64,000 nucleotides of DNA from Sphaerochaeta sp. (GTDB lineage: Bacteria; Spirochaetota; Spirochaetia; Sphaerochaetales; Sphaerochaetaceae), in assembly GCA_022482495.1 (NCBI GenBank), contig JAKVPA010000002.1:242123-306122 (forward strand), written 5' to 3'. The stretch's first letter is position 1; each line of letters begins with the position of its first letter. This document shows, piece by piece, positions 52,488 to 61,548 of the stretch. The notes beneath the pieces were generated by a model. That model was given only the letters and a program-made list of their open reading frames with translations, made no database searches and was not told where the DNA came from. Both the position numbers and the translations under genes were made by a program.

Positions 52488-54787
52488 TCAGTCCTCCTCT
52501 TTGATCAATCCGGCCTGCTTGAACGCGAAGTACAGTTTCTCCGGATTCAGCGGGATGGACGGAACGGCGACGCCGGTGGCGTCATACAACGCGTTGCGGA
52601 CAGCCGGAGCCGGTGCGATGCACGGCGGCTCCCCCAACGCCTTGTTGCCGAACGGACCGGTGGGATCCTTCGTCTCGACGAACGCGCAGTGCAGATCCGG
52701 CGTATCCATCGCCGTCATCAACTTGTAATCCAGCATGTTGTCGTTGAGCATCCTGCCTGTCTTGGATCCAGAATGATGTGTTCGGTAAGTCCGTAGCCAA
52801 GCCCCATGCTCATGCCGCCGTGGACCTGTCCCTCGGCCGCTTTGGGATTGATGATGACGCCGGAGTCATGGACGTTGATGATGTTGTCCACCGTGATCTG
52901 GCACATCGGGATGTCCACCGTGATGTCTGCGAACGTCACCCCGAATGCGAAGGTGTTGTCCGTGCAGTGGTGTGTCTCCTCGGCGTGCAGATGGTTGCTG
53001 TTGGACCTGCTGTAGCAGGATTCCATGGCGACGTTCCCCACCGTGGTGAGCACCTGGCTGGTTCCTTTCCGGACGATGTTGCCATCGACGATGTCCATGT
53101 CCATCGGATCCTTGTGGAGCATCGTGCCGGCATAGGCCAGGATCTGCTCCTTCAGTTTCTCACCGGTCTTCTTCACCGCCATGCCGCCGACGTACGTCTG
53201 GCGGGACGCGTAGCGCCCGCTGTCGTACGGGGTGACGTCGGTATCCTGCTGGGAGACGATGTGCACCTTGTCGAACGGAAGTCCGACGGACATCCGCAGC
53301 CATCTGGGTGAAGACGGTGTCGGCGCCTTGTCCGATCTCCGTCGCTCCCCATCTGCAGCTGGATGCTGCCGTCCTGGTTGAGCACCATCCGGCAGGAAGA
53401 AGTCTCCAGCGAGATGGGGTAGACCTCCTACCTTGTAGCAGAAGATCGCCATACCCACGCCGTGGCGGATCGGCCCCTCCTGATGGGCGTATGCCTTGCG
53501 TTTCTCGTCCCAATGGATGAATTCCTTTCCTTTCTGCACGCATTCGGCGAGCGCCGTGGTGTGGCAGGTGATGGAGGTGCCGGGATCGACATAGCCCAGC
53601 TGCATCCAGTTCTTCCGTCGCACCTCGATGGGATCCATATCCAGCACATGGGCGATCTCATCAATGTGGGACTCCATGGCGAAGTCGATCTGCGGAATTC
53701 CGTACGCCCGCATGGCGCCTGCTGTCGGGCAGTTGGTGTAGACGGTATAGGCGACGCTCTTCACCGCTCCGGTGGGGTACATCATGCGGAACTCGTTGAC
53801 GGCGTTCGCCACCAGCGCGTGGGCATGGGATGCGTAGGCTCCGTTGTTGGAGTACGCCTCGATGTTCCGTGCGGCGAACGTACCATCCTTCCGGACGTAG
53901 GTGGTGATGTGGAACAGCATCTCATGGCGGGTGCGGCTTCCGAAGAAGGTCTCTTCCCGGGTGTAGAACACCTTGACGCATCTGCCTCCGACCTGGGTGG
54001 TCAGATAGGCGGCAAGCGGTTCGACCAACGCGTCCTGTCGGTTGCCGAAGCCGCCACCGATGTACGGTTTGATGACCCGAATCTCTCCGGCTCCGATGCC
54101 CAGCGCCTGGGCGATGATCCGCCGCATGATGTGGGGAAGCTGGGTGGCCGAGACCACGACGATCTTTCCATCCTGCATGTAGGCGTAGGAACTGACCGGC
54201 TCCAGATGGCAGTGCTTGACCACCGGCGTCTGGTAATCGCCTTCCACTTTGATCAAGCCCGGTTCCTTGATGGCTTCGTCAAAGCTTCCCACCTCATAGT
54301 TGGTCTTGACGATGACATTGGTCGGACGGATGTCCGGGTGGAGCGGGGTCGCCTCCGGCTTCATTGCGTCCTGGACGGTGAAGAAGGCGGGATACTCCTC
54401 ATAGGTGACCTTGATCTTTTCCAGCGCGTGCTGGGCGGAAAGGTCATCCTCGGCGATCACCACTGCGATCTCATCGCCGTAGAACCGTACCCGGGTGTTG
54501 AGCAGTTTCCGGTCTGCGATGTCCTGGTGGGATGGTTCGGTTGACCAAGGGTGTCCCGCTGTGGGGAACTGGATGTCAGGCACATCAAAGCAGGTGATGA
54601 TCTTGACGACCCCCGGAACGCGCTTCGCCTCCTCGAGATCAAACGCGACCACCTTTCCATTGGCGATCGTGCTGTGCAGCACTTTTGCCGTCAATGCGTG
54701 CTTCGGCACCATGTCGGCGCAGTACAGCGCCTCTCCGGATACCTTCGCCGCGGCATCGACCCTGTTTATGCCTTTTCCAACGGTCAT
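52488..54787 (-). pseudogene. xdhA: Xanthine dehydrogenase molybdopterin subunit, four frameshifts
   Basis: The start ATG 54787 lies behind GGAGGAG. The first 450 residues read cleanly: KVSGEALYCADM, HLEPVSSYAYMQDGKIVVVSATQ and the cofactor loop YIGGGFGNRQDALVEP. Extra single bases at about 53427, 53347 and 53290 then scramble the frame in three steps. Between them lie MVLNQDGSIQLQMG and ATEIGQGADTVFTQMAADV (the QG-x-G motif). A missing base at about 52766 moves the last 80 codons. With all four repaired the protein is a normal length of about 766 residues. Purine hydroxylation is the likely reaction. Confidence 0.88.
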
Positions 54788-54878
54788 TGCTACGCTCCTC
54801 CAACAGCCCATTCTTCATCATACACGATATCGTCGGTTTGTGTACCCGTGAAAAGGAAAAAATGGGCTTGGACCTATG

Positions 54879-54904
54879 AAAAACGACCGTCGGATGACGG
54901 TCGT
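54879..54904 (-). terminator. Rho-independent terminator of the argR-pgi unit
   Basis: ACGACCGTC and GACGGTCGT form a 9-bp stem with a GGAT/ATCC loop. On the minus strand TTTT follows. It lies 22 nt after the pgi stop. Confidence 0.85.
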
Positions 54905-54926
54905 CAATATGAGTAAAACACTCAGG

Positions 54927-56499
54927 TTACAGGAGATCGGAGACCGCCTTGAGCACCGGATCCCCTTTGCACCCGGACAGGACGTTCTTGGCAAGCACCT
55001 TGCCCAGTTGCACGCCTTCCTGGTCGAACGAGTTGAGGTTCCAGACGAAGCCCTGGAACATCACTTTGTTCTCGAAGTGGGAAAGCAGCGCTCCCAGCGC
55101 CTTTGGGGTGAGCTGCTTCCCGGACAGCAGCGAAGAACACCGGTTTCCCTCGAACTGCTTGTTGGGGTTCTCGTCATCCTTGCCTCGGGCAAACGCGACG
55201 ATCTGGGCGGCCAGGTTGGCATTGAGTTTCTGCTGGCTGGTCGATCCCTGGATGGTGATGTCCTTCCCCCGTTGGTTCTCATGGAAGCCGATGAACTGCA
55301 GTGGGATGATGTCCGTTCCTTGATGGAGCAACTGGTAGAACGAGTGTTGCCCGTTGGTTCCCGGTTCCCCGAAGATCACCGGTCCGGTGGGGTAGCCCAC
55401 CTTCTCTCCGTTCGGTTGACGTGCTTTCCGTTGCTTTCCATATCCAACTGTTGCAGAATGGGCCGGGGAAGCGGATCAACGCCTGGGAATAGGGGAGGAT
55501 CGCCGTGATGGGGTGGTACAAGACGTTGCGCAGGTACACGCCGATCATGGCATCCATCAACGCGGCGTTCTTGCGGATGTCTTTTTCCCGGGCGAGCGTA
55601 TCCGCCTGATGGGCTCCGTCCAGAAGTTCCTGGAATACGTCGTATCCGAAGGCAAGGGAGAGCATCACGCCACCGACGGCGCTGGTGGAACTGTACCGGC
55701 CTCCGATGTAGTCGTCGATGAAGAAGGCGTCCAGCATGCCTTCGTCCTTGGCAAGCGGGCTGGTGTTGCTCGTCACGGCGACCATGTGCTTGCCGGGGAT
55801 GATGCCCGGGATGCCGCTTTCCTTGATGGCGTCCAGCACCAGATCACGGTTGGTCAGCGTCTCCAGCGTCGTCCCGCTCTTGGAGACCAGGACGAACAGC
55901 GTCCGTTCCAGATCCAGCGAAGCGATCACCTGGGCGGCGTCGTCAGGATCCACGTTGCTGATGAACTTCGCTTCCAGCTGCTTGATGCCTTTGCCTGCGG
56001 CGTATCCCTGAAGGGCGAGATACAGCGCGCGGGGGCCGAGATCCGAACCACCGATGCCGATCTGGCAGACGGTGGTGAAGGTCTTGCCCGTCGAGCCTTT
56101 GATGGCTCCGCTGCGCACCTTCTCGCTGAATGAGCGGATGTGTTCCAATTGGGTACGGTAAAATTCGCCGAGGTTTTCACCGTCGGCGATGACGTCCCCG
56201 AGGATCTGGCCGCGGGTCAGGTGGTGGAGGACCAGACGCTTCTCACCGGGGTTCATCATTTCCCCTGAGAGGACGGCGTCGTATTTCTCCAGCAGTTGCT
56301 GTTCGTCTGCCAGTTTCTGCAGTTCATCGATGATGGCGTCATTGACCGGCATGGTCGCGTAGTGGTAGGTCAGGCCGCCACCGGCGTCCATGGCGTACGC
56401 TTTGAGGCGGTCTACGGTCAGTTCCTGTTTTACCGAGACATGGGGAATCGCGCAGAGTCTTTTGAACGCCTCCGCTGAATCCAGATTTTTGTATTGCAT
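54927..56499 (-). pseudogene. pgi: Glucose-6-phosphate isomerase, two frameshifts
   Basis: The main frame from ATG 56499 carries the PGI motifs GSTGKTFTTVCQIGIGGSDLGPRAL and GGRYSSTSAVGGVMLSLAFGY. After ILPYSQALIRFP the frame breaks at about 55463-55468 (one base missing). The short segment PILQQLDMESNGKHVNR lies in the next frame. A second missing base at about 55409-55415 leads into GYPTGPVIFGEPGTNGQHSF, and the true end is at 54927. Repaired length is about 524 residues. It interconverts glucose 6-phosphate and fructose 6-phosphate. An unbroken copy would be expected in a sugar-fermenting cell, so a sequence error is likely. Confidence 0.9.
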
Positions 56500-56509
56500 G
56501 TGAAAACTC

Positions 56510-56980
56510 CTATTCGTTGATCTCAGGGATCCTGGTCTTGAAACTCTCCAGAAGGTCTTCCTTGGTCATTCCTTCCCGAAGAATGACGAAGATGGTGTCA
56601 TCGCCGGCGAGCGTTCCGAGGATTTCAGGGAGCGCAAGGATGTCCAGCGCGATGCCGACGCTGTTGGCGTGGCCCGGTCGTGTCTTGATGACGCCGCAGT
56701 TGCCGCTGAACTCGATGGAAAGGATGCCGCGTCGGACGTCCTGGATGTAACTCTTTTCGCTTTCGCTGACCAGGTCGTTTTCGGGGAGCGCGTAGTAATA
56801 TCCGGACCATCCGTCGGAAATCTTGCCGACCTTCAGCATCTTCAAGTCTCTGCTGAGAGTCGCTTGGGTCACGTTGTACCCTTCGTGCTTGAGCATGTCC
56901 AGGAGGGTGTCCTGGTTGTCAATACGATTGTTTTTGATCAGTTCCTTCACCACCGCAAGGCGGTTGTTGCGTTCTCTCAT
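56510..56980 (-). CDS. argR: Arginine repressor ArgR
   Basis: The 156-residue protein has the ArgR winged helix (GYNVTQATLSRDLKMLKVGK, residues about 34-53) and the C-terminal arginine-binding hexamer domain with GTLAGDDTIFVI. It senses L-arginine and controls arginine biosynthesis or use. It is first in an operon with pgi, 10 nt upstream of it, which is an unusual pairing. Its promoter has a palindrome over the -10 box, consistent with self-repression. Confidence 0.95.
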   Translation of the reverse strand: MRERNNRLAVVKELIKNNRIDNQDTLLDMLKHEGYNVTQATLSRDLKMLKVGKISDGWSGYYYALPENDLVSESEKSYIQDVRRGILSIEFSGNCGVIKTRPGHANSVGIALDILALPEILGTLAGDDTIFVILREGMTKEDLLESFKTRIPEINE

Positions 56981-57019
56981 GAAACTTCTCCTTGATGTGC
57001 ATATCAGAGCATTGTCCGC

Positions 57020-57053
57020 GTATAAATATACAATAATCCCCGCAGGATTGCAA
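57020..57053 (-). promoter_or_regulatory. argR promoter with ARG-box-like operator
   Basis: TTGCAA (57048-57053) and TATATT (57025-57030) have a 17-nt spacer. GTATA-N2-TATAC (57020-57031) covers the -10 box and resembles the AT-rich half-sites of ArgR operators. Confidence 0.6.
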
Positions 57054-57110
57054 ACAAATTGGCCTGCTCATCAGGGTTTTCCCGAAAGGAAAGGATCATG
57101 CGGACAAATG

Positions 57111-57133
57111 AAAAGGGGACGCAACGCGTCCCC
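57111..57133 (-). terminator. Terminator of the RRM protein gene
   Basis: GGGGACGC and GCGTCCCC form an 8-bp stem with a 3-nt loop. TTTT follows on the minus strand. It lies 29 nt after the stop codon. Confidence 0.85.
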
Positions 57134-57161
57134 TCTCGTTACTGAATCATGTATCAATTAA

Positions 57162-57440
57162 TTAGCCGTGCATCGGTCCACGGGAAGTGCGAGGCTTTGC
57201 AATAGCTTCGTTGACCCGCAGATTGCGACCACCAAACACTTTTCCGTCAAGCTGTGCGATGGCGTCAGCAGCTTTGTCGTCCTCTTCGATCTCAACAAAA
57301 CCGAACCCCTTTGGGCGATGGGTCTCGTGATCCATGATAATCGTGGCGCTGTTAACAGTGCCATACTGTGCGAACAGGTCCCGAAGTTCTTCTTCGGTGG
57401 TGTTGTAACTCATGTTACCAACATAAATTTTCTTTGCCAT
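57162..57440 (-). CDS. RNA-recognition-motif (RRM) protein
   Basis: The 92-residue protein is a single RRM: RNP2 is KIYVGNMSY at the N-terminus and RNP1 is KGFGFVEI near residue 45. A short tail with PRTSRG follows, like cyanobacterial Rbp proteins that act as cold-induced RNA chaperones. It starts at ATG 57440 behind AAAGGATG. A long leader of about 160 nt and a hairpin directly before the ribosome site suggest post-transcriptional control. Confidence 0.93.
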   Translation of the reverse strand: MAKKIYVGNMSYNTTEEELRDLFAQYGTVNSATIIMDHETHRPKGFGFVEIEEDDKAADAIAQLDGKVFGGRNLRVNEAIAKPRTSRGPMHG

Positions 57441-57455
57441 AAAAAGCATCCTTTG

Positions 57456-57632
57456 CTGGACTCAACCCAGCGTTAAAAACTTTTGCTTCATATTGGCGCA
57501 GTCTCGAACTTTTAACCTGTCTGCGGGAAAGAGATTCAGTAACGCATCATCGAACAAATAGGATAACAGACTAGCTGCAACTCAAATAACGAAAGCACTA
57601 CGAAAAATAGCATGAGTTGGTCGGACTGTCAA
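57456..57632 (-). promoter_or_regulatory. Promoter and long leader of the RRM gene
   Basis: TTGACA (57627-57632) and TATTTT (57604-57609) have a 17-nt spacer, so transcription should begin near 57598. The roughly 158-nt leader ends with GCTGG/CCAGC (57456-57472), a 5-bp hairpin right before the ribosome site. Nothing coding was seen in it. Confidence 0.55.
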
Positions 57633-57689
57633 TCTGTACACCCATTCCGGTATGTAACTTTGAAAAGGGGGTGAAATTGAAAACTTAAA

Positions 57690-58901
57690 AATCCGAATCT
57701 GCACCGAGGTGATAAACGTCATCTGATAGATTGATTGAAAACGACCATTGGCAGCTGATATACTTTGCTACGTACGAAGGAATGATTTGTTACGAGATGT
57801 GGTAGTCCAAGAACAAGTCATTCCCGAGTACCATTGGACTACCACCCATGAAAAGAGACATCAAGACCAAGTCAAGAAGAAGGACCCTGGACAGAGGACA
57901 AGAATCCGACACCTCTCCAATCTTTCATAGACCGCTGTACGGAGAGGGATTACGCGCACAGGCACCCGACTTTTGAGGAGATGGACGAATCCGAGTTCAT
58001 CAATTCGTACGAGCTGAAGACCTGCAGGATGTGCGGGTCCGACAAGATCGTCAAAGACGGGAAATCGAGCGGCGGTATCGCCAGGTTCAAATGCAACGCA
58101 TGCGGGAGACGCTTCACCGCCATCACGAACACCATATTCGACAGCCACAAGATACCGATTTCCGAATGGATCGGGTTCCTGCTGGACATATTCGGGTACG
58201 GCAGTTTCGGCCTAACTTCAAAGGTGAACAGGAATTCCAACAATACGACGATGTATTGGATGGACAAGACATTCCTGTTGCTTGAGGGGATCCAGGACGA
58301 GGTTGTCCTCAAGGACCGCATATGGATTGACGAGACGTTCTGCAAGGTCAGGTCAGACGATATCGAGCACCATGATGACGGCACAGAGTATAGGGGGCTT
58401 TCCAGGAACCAGCTTTGCATAGGCGTCGCCCGTGACAGCCACGGACAGTCGATGTTTGTCTTCGAGGGGACAGGCAAGACGTCAGGAAAGAAAACCCTGG
58501 ACGTCTTTTCAAGTCATATCGCCCCAGGTTCCACATTGGTGCACGACAAGGAAAAGTCCCACCGGAAACTGGTGGAGAAACTGAATTTGAAGAGTGAGGT
58601 ATATGACTCGAGGGAAATCAAGAAGCTGCCTGACGACGACAATCCACTTGACCCGATAAACGACCTTTGCAGGCTTCTCCAACTGTTCCTGCGCGCGCAT
58701 TCCGGTTTCATGAGGTTTGAACTGCAGGGCTATCTCAATATGTTCTCGGTGATCATGAACAAGCCGGAAAACAAATACGAAAAGGTTGAAAAGTTGCTGT
58801 CCAGAGCAATGGACTTCCCTGTTTTGCTCCGTTATCGGAGATAAACTGCATTCCAAGCCTCCAAATGCACTTCTCCATCACCTCGGTGCAGATTCGGATC
58901 T
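57690..58901 (+). mobile_element. IS1595-type insertion sequence, copy 2 (1212 bp)
   Basis: The terminal repeats are the same as in copy 1 (57691-57713 and 58877-58899) in opposite overall orientation. A target duplication AAACTTAAA flanks it (57681-57689 and 58902-58910). Two bases shorter than copy 1 because of a deletion in the transposase. Confidence 0.9.
57848..58844 (+). pseudogene. IS1595-family transposase, frameshifted copy
   Basis: The sequence is nearly identical to the transposase of copy 1. A two-base deletion at about 57885 (GGACCCTGG instead of GGACTCCCTGG) shifts the frame after 13 codons. From 57981 the remaining 287 residues are open and differ from copy 1 by only three residues (WIG for WIR, LDV for LDA, NKY for NKH). 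An internal start at 57981 would omit the first 45 residues, though not the zinc ribbon. Confidence 0.9.
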
Positions 58902-58910
58902 AAACTTAAA

Positions 58911-59250
58911 TACAACAGGATCTTTGAAAGGGGTTGTGGCTGTTTCCGCAACGTGAGAAGGGCTTTCGACTTGGTATAGCATGGGTTTTTGAGGTATCCA
59001 TTTCCCGCTTCGTTTTGAACGTGCCCCTGATCAGTGTTCGAGGACATTTGGAAAAGGTGAAACGTCAAAAGCGGCAGGGGACCTTCCATGAACAAAAAGG
59101 TTCTTCTTTAAAAAACGCCCTTGACCCATGATGGTTGCTTTTGAGGCATATCCATTGGTTTTTCATCTTCTCAATTAAGCATCTTCAAAAGCACTCGACA
59201 AAAGACACTATCTATGGTTTCATAAAACCCGAGAGACACGATATGTCACT
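58911..59250. other. Gene-poor AT-rich scar beside the IS and CRISPR remnants
   Basis: About 340 nt without a recognisable gene. A 65-codon open frame (58934-59131) contains VLNVPLISVRGHLEK, which faintly recalls Cas6e C-termini but lacks the glycine-rich loop. Base composition is lower in GC than the surroundings. It looks like decayed accessory DNA. Confidence 0.4.
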
Positions 59251-59278
59251 CTTTTCTCCGCGTTAGCGGAGGTGTTCC
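59251..59278. CRISPR. Single type I-E-like CRISPR repeat remnant
   Basis: The 28-nt stretch has a CTCCGC-GTTA-GCGGAG palindrome (59256-59271) flanked by CTTTT and GTGTTCC, the layout of type I-E repeats. No second copy was found within several hundred bases, so it is an orphan remnant at best. A plain hairpin is the alternative. Confidence 0.4.
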
Positions 59279-59328
59279 CAAGTTAGCTTGAAAGCCTATG
59301 ATTTTTTATAAAAAACTCTTGGTTGTGA

Positions 59329-59589
59329 ATGGCACACGATATATATGATTTGTACAAAGCGGAACTTACCATAGATTTCGCTTTTTCCATGACACGTGAG
59401 CTTGGCGGCCAGTATAACCGCGCCGTAGTGGCTGACGCATTTCGGAAACGAGTAATGGCAAGTCATCTGTTGGAGAAAATCGGGCCGGACGTCGCGTCTT
59501 TGTTTGAGAAAGAGTCACACAGTGGTAGTGGTCATCGCAGAACATCTCCCTCCGGCAGTGCGGGGAAGGATCAAATGTTGGTTCATTGA
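59329..59589 (+). pseudogene. cas1: Cas1 (type I-E) C-terminal fragment
   Basis: About 60 residues match the end of Cas1e: HDIYDLYKAELTIDFAFSM corresponds to the YDIAD-x-x-K region with the metal-binding aspartates. VVADAFRKRVMASHLLEKIG matches the following helices. The N-terminal three quarters are missing and an in-frame TGA precedes the first codon at 59326. After residue 60 the frame runs over the cas2 start. It is a non-functional remnant. Confidence 0.8.
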
Positions 59590-59839
59590 ACCGAAACCGA
59601 ATACGTTCGTATCAGGAATCAATGACGCGCTGGCGGAAAATGTGATCAATTATCTCTTGGACGCTTCCCCATCAGGCTCTGGCATCATGATCTTCCAAAG
59701 CATTCCCCAACCTCCTTGGTACCGGATCAGGGGAAGGGGAGTGACACATCGTACAATCATTGAAGTATCAGGTTTGCAGTTGATTGAGGAACCACAGGAG
59801 TTTGCTGAAGCTGGTGAAACGGAGCAAGCTCCCTTTTGA
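59522..59839 (+). CDS. cas2: Cas2 (type I-E), intact but orphaned
   Basis: The 105-residue protein aligns along its length with E. coli Cas2: VVVIAEHLPPAVRGRIKCWF at the N-terminus, then ALAENVINYLL, GIMIFQS and a C-terminal THRTIIEVSGLQLIEE strand. Cas2 bridges two Cas1 dimers during spacer capture. GTG at 59522 was chosen as start, as homology begins there. A TTG at 59504 is also in frame. With Cas1 truncated and no array or effector genes present, it cannot act alone here. Confidence 0.82.
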   Translation: MVVVIAEHLPPAVRGRIKCWFIEPKPNTFVSGINDALAENVINYLLDASPSGSGIMIFQSIPQPPWYRIRGRGVTHRTIIEVSGLQLIEEPQEFAEAGETEQAPF

Positions 59840-59909
59840 TCGTTTCTCTTTTATCCTCTAGTCCTTTCTTTTCCTCTGGGATACACTGTCTTGGCTGAGG
59901 AGTGTCCTG

Positions 59910-60935
59910 ATGTTGTATTTCGCCTCTGATTACCAGGAAGGGTGTTGTCCGGAGATTCTGGACGCGCTTGAGAAGACCAATCTTGACCATCATGTCGGCT
60001 ATGGCAAGGATACGGTGTGTGAGGACGCCAAAGAGCGGATCAAAGTGGTGTGCGGTTCCCCGGATGCCGTCGTCCACTTTCTGACGGGAGGGACGCAGGC
60101 GAACAGCACGGTCATCGCCGCGCTCCTTCGGCAGTACCAGGGAGTGTTCGCCGCAGAAAGCGGACACATCGCCGGCCATGAGGCGGGAGCGGTGGAGTAT
60201 ACCGGACACAAGGTGCTCTGCCTGCCTCCGGAAAATGGAAAAGTGACCGCATCCTCCGTCGCTTCATACATGGAAGCGTTCCTGGCCAATGACACCCACG
60301 ACCACATGGTGGAGCCGGGCATGGTGTACATCTCCCACCCGACGGAGAGCGGAACACTGTACACCAAACGGGAACTCTCTGATCTTCACGCTGTCTGTTC
60401 GCAGTATCACCTTCCGCTGTATCTGGACGGAGCCCGTCTGGGATACGGTCTGGTCGCCCCGGGAACGGACGTGTCGTTGTCCGACATCGCATCGTTGACG
60501 GACGTCTTCACCATCGGCGGGACGAAAGTCGGAGCCCTGTTCGGGGAAGCGGTGGTGTTCACCAGAGCGGAACTCGCCGACCATTTCTTTACCATCACCA
60601 AGGAACATGGGGCGCTCCTTGCCAAAGGCTGGCTGTTGGGACTGCAGTTCGGAACACTGTTCTCCGATGACTTGTACTTCCGCATCTCCCGGCACGCCGT
60701 GGAGCTTGCCCTCCAGCTGAAGTCCGGTCTTTCGGCAAAAGGTTACACGTTCCATCCCGAGACCGTCACGAACCAACAGTTTCCCGTGGTGAAAAATACG
60801 GTGCTGGAGCCGTTGTCCAAGAAGGTCGTCTACAGCCTGTGGGAGCCATTGGATAAAGACCGATCGGTCATCCGCCTTGCCACCAGCTGGGCTACAACCG
60901 AGGAGGATGTGGCGGCGCTTCTTGCCTGTCTGTAA
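59910..60935 (+). CDS. Threonine-aldolase / beta-eliminating lyase family enzyme
   Basis: The 341-residue protein is a fold-type I PLP enzyme of the LtaE group: FASDYQEGCCPEILDAL, LTGGTQANSTVIAALL, ESGHIAGHEAGAVEYTGHK, YLDGARLGYGLV and the lysine in TIGGTKVGALFGEAVVF. It probably cleaves L-threonine or allo-threonine to glycine and acetaldehyde. The start follows GAGGAG. The next gene begins 4 nt after its stop, so the three genes to 62426 may form an operon. Confidence 0.88.
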   Translation: MLYFASDYQEGCCPEILDALEKTNLDHHVGYGKDTVCEDAKERIKVVCGSPDAVVHFLTGGTQANSTVIAALLRQYQGVFAAESGHIAGHEAGAVEYTGHKVLCLPPENGKVTASSVASYMEAFLANDTHDHMVEPGMVYISHPTESGTLYTKRELSDLHAVCSQYHLPLYLDGARLGYGLVAPGTDVSLSDIASLTDVFTIGGTKVGALFGEAVVFTRAELADHFFTITKEHGALLAKGWLLGLQFGTLFSDDLYFRISRHAVELALQLKSGLSAKGYTFHPETVTNQQFPVVKNTVLEPLSKKVVYSLWEPLDKDRSVIRLATSWATTEEDVAALLACL

Positions 60936-60939
60936 GCCG

Positions 60940-61548
60940 ATGCGGTACCTGTACACCTTCCTTCTGTTCTTCTCCACACTGTTGGTCGCCTTCCTGGCAG
61001 GGAAGGTCGGCGCCTCCGAGATGGTCCAGCGGAAGATCGTCCACATGGGCGTGGGCAACTGGTGGTTTTTGGAGATGAGGCTCTTTCCCACCATGGGGGA
61101 CGCATTGGTGCTTCCCGCATTGTTCATTCTGCTCAATGGGTTGTACATCGTTTTCCGCCAAGGGGAGAGTGAACGGCGGAAGAACTTCGGGTTGGTCTAT
61201 TATCCCGTTGCGTTGGTGGTGCTGGTCATTCTGCAGTACCGTGCCGGGTTGGCCTCTCTTGCCTGCCTGACCGGCGTGCTGTGCATGGCCTACGGGGACA
61301 GTTTCGCCGCCATGATCGGCACGACGTGGGGAAAGAAGAACCTGCCGTGGTACATGTCCCAGAAAACGTGGCTTGGTTTCGGCGTGATGTTCCTTGCTTC
61401 CTTGATCGTCTCCTTGCTGACGTTACGATCATTTCCTGTCGCGTTGCTTGTCGCCTTGGTCGCCGCCGTGCTGGAAGCGGCGACTCCGTATGGACTGGAC
61501 AACCTGTCCGTCCCGATTATCGTGGCGTTGGTCGCCGGGGTGCTGTGA
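60940..61548 (+). CDS. Polyprenol/phytol-kinase-like CTP-dependent membrane kinase
   Basis: The 202-residue protein has about seven transmembrane helices. It has the dolichol-kinase/phytol-kinase (VTE5) pattern: RKIVHMGVGNWWF near residue 31, CMAYGDSFAAMIGTTWGKK (the CTP-binding D-x-x-A-x-x-x-G) near residue 111 and LEAATPYGLDN near the end. Such enzymes phosphorylate isoprenoid alcohols. It is coupled to the following DUF92 gene by a TGATG overlap. Confidence 0.78.
   Translation: MRYLYTFLLFFSTLLVAFLAGKVGASEMVQRKIVHMGVGNWWFLEMRLFPTMGDALVLPALFILLNGLYIVFRQGESERRKNFGLVYYPVALVVLVILQYRAGLASLACLTGVLCMAYGDSFAAMIGTTWGKKNLPWYMSQKTWLGFGVMFLASLIVSLLTLRSFPVALLVALVAAVLEAATPYGLDNLSVPIIVALVAGVL

Noticed and set aside
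33818..57690. Past inversion of the segment between the IS copies
   Set aside because: Copy 2 still has identical target duplications on both sides, which would have been separated by such an inversion.
58934..59131. Possible Cas6e remnant (VLNVPLISVRGHLEK)
   Set aside because: Only a short stretch is suggestive and the diagnostic glycine-rich loop is absent.
59840..59909. CRISPR array expected downstream of cas2
   Set aside because: No repeated units are present before the next gene.
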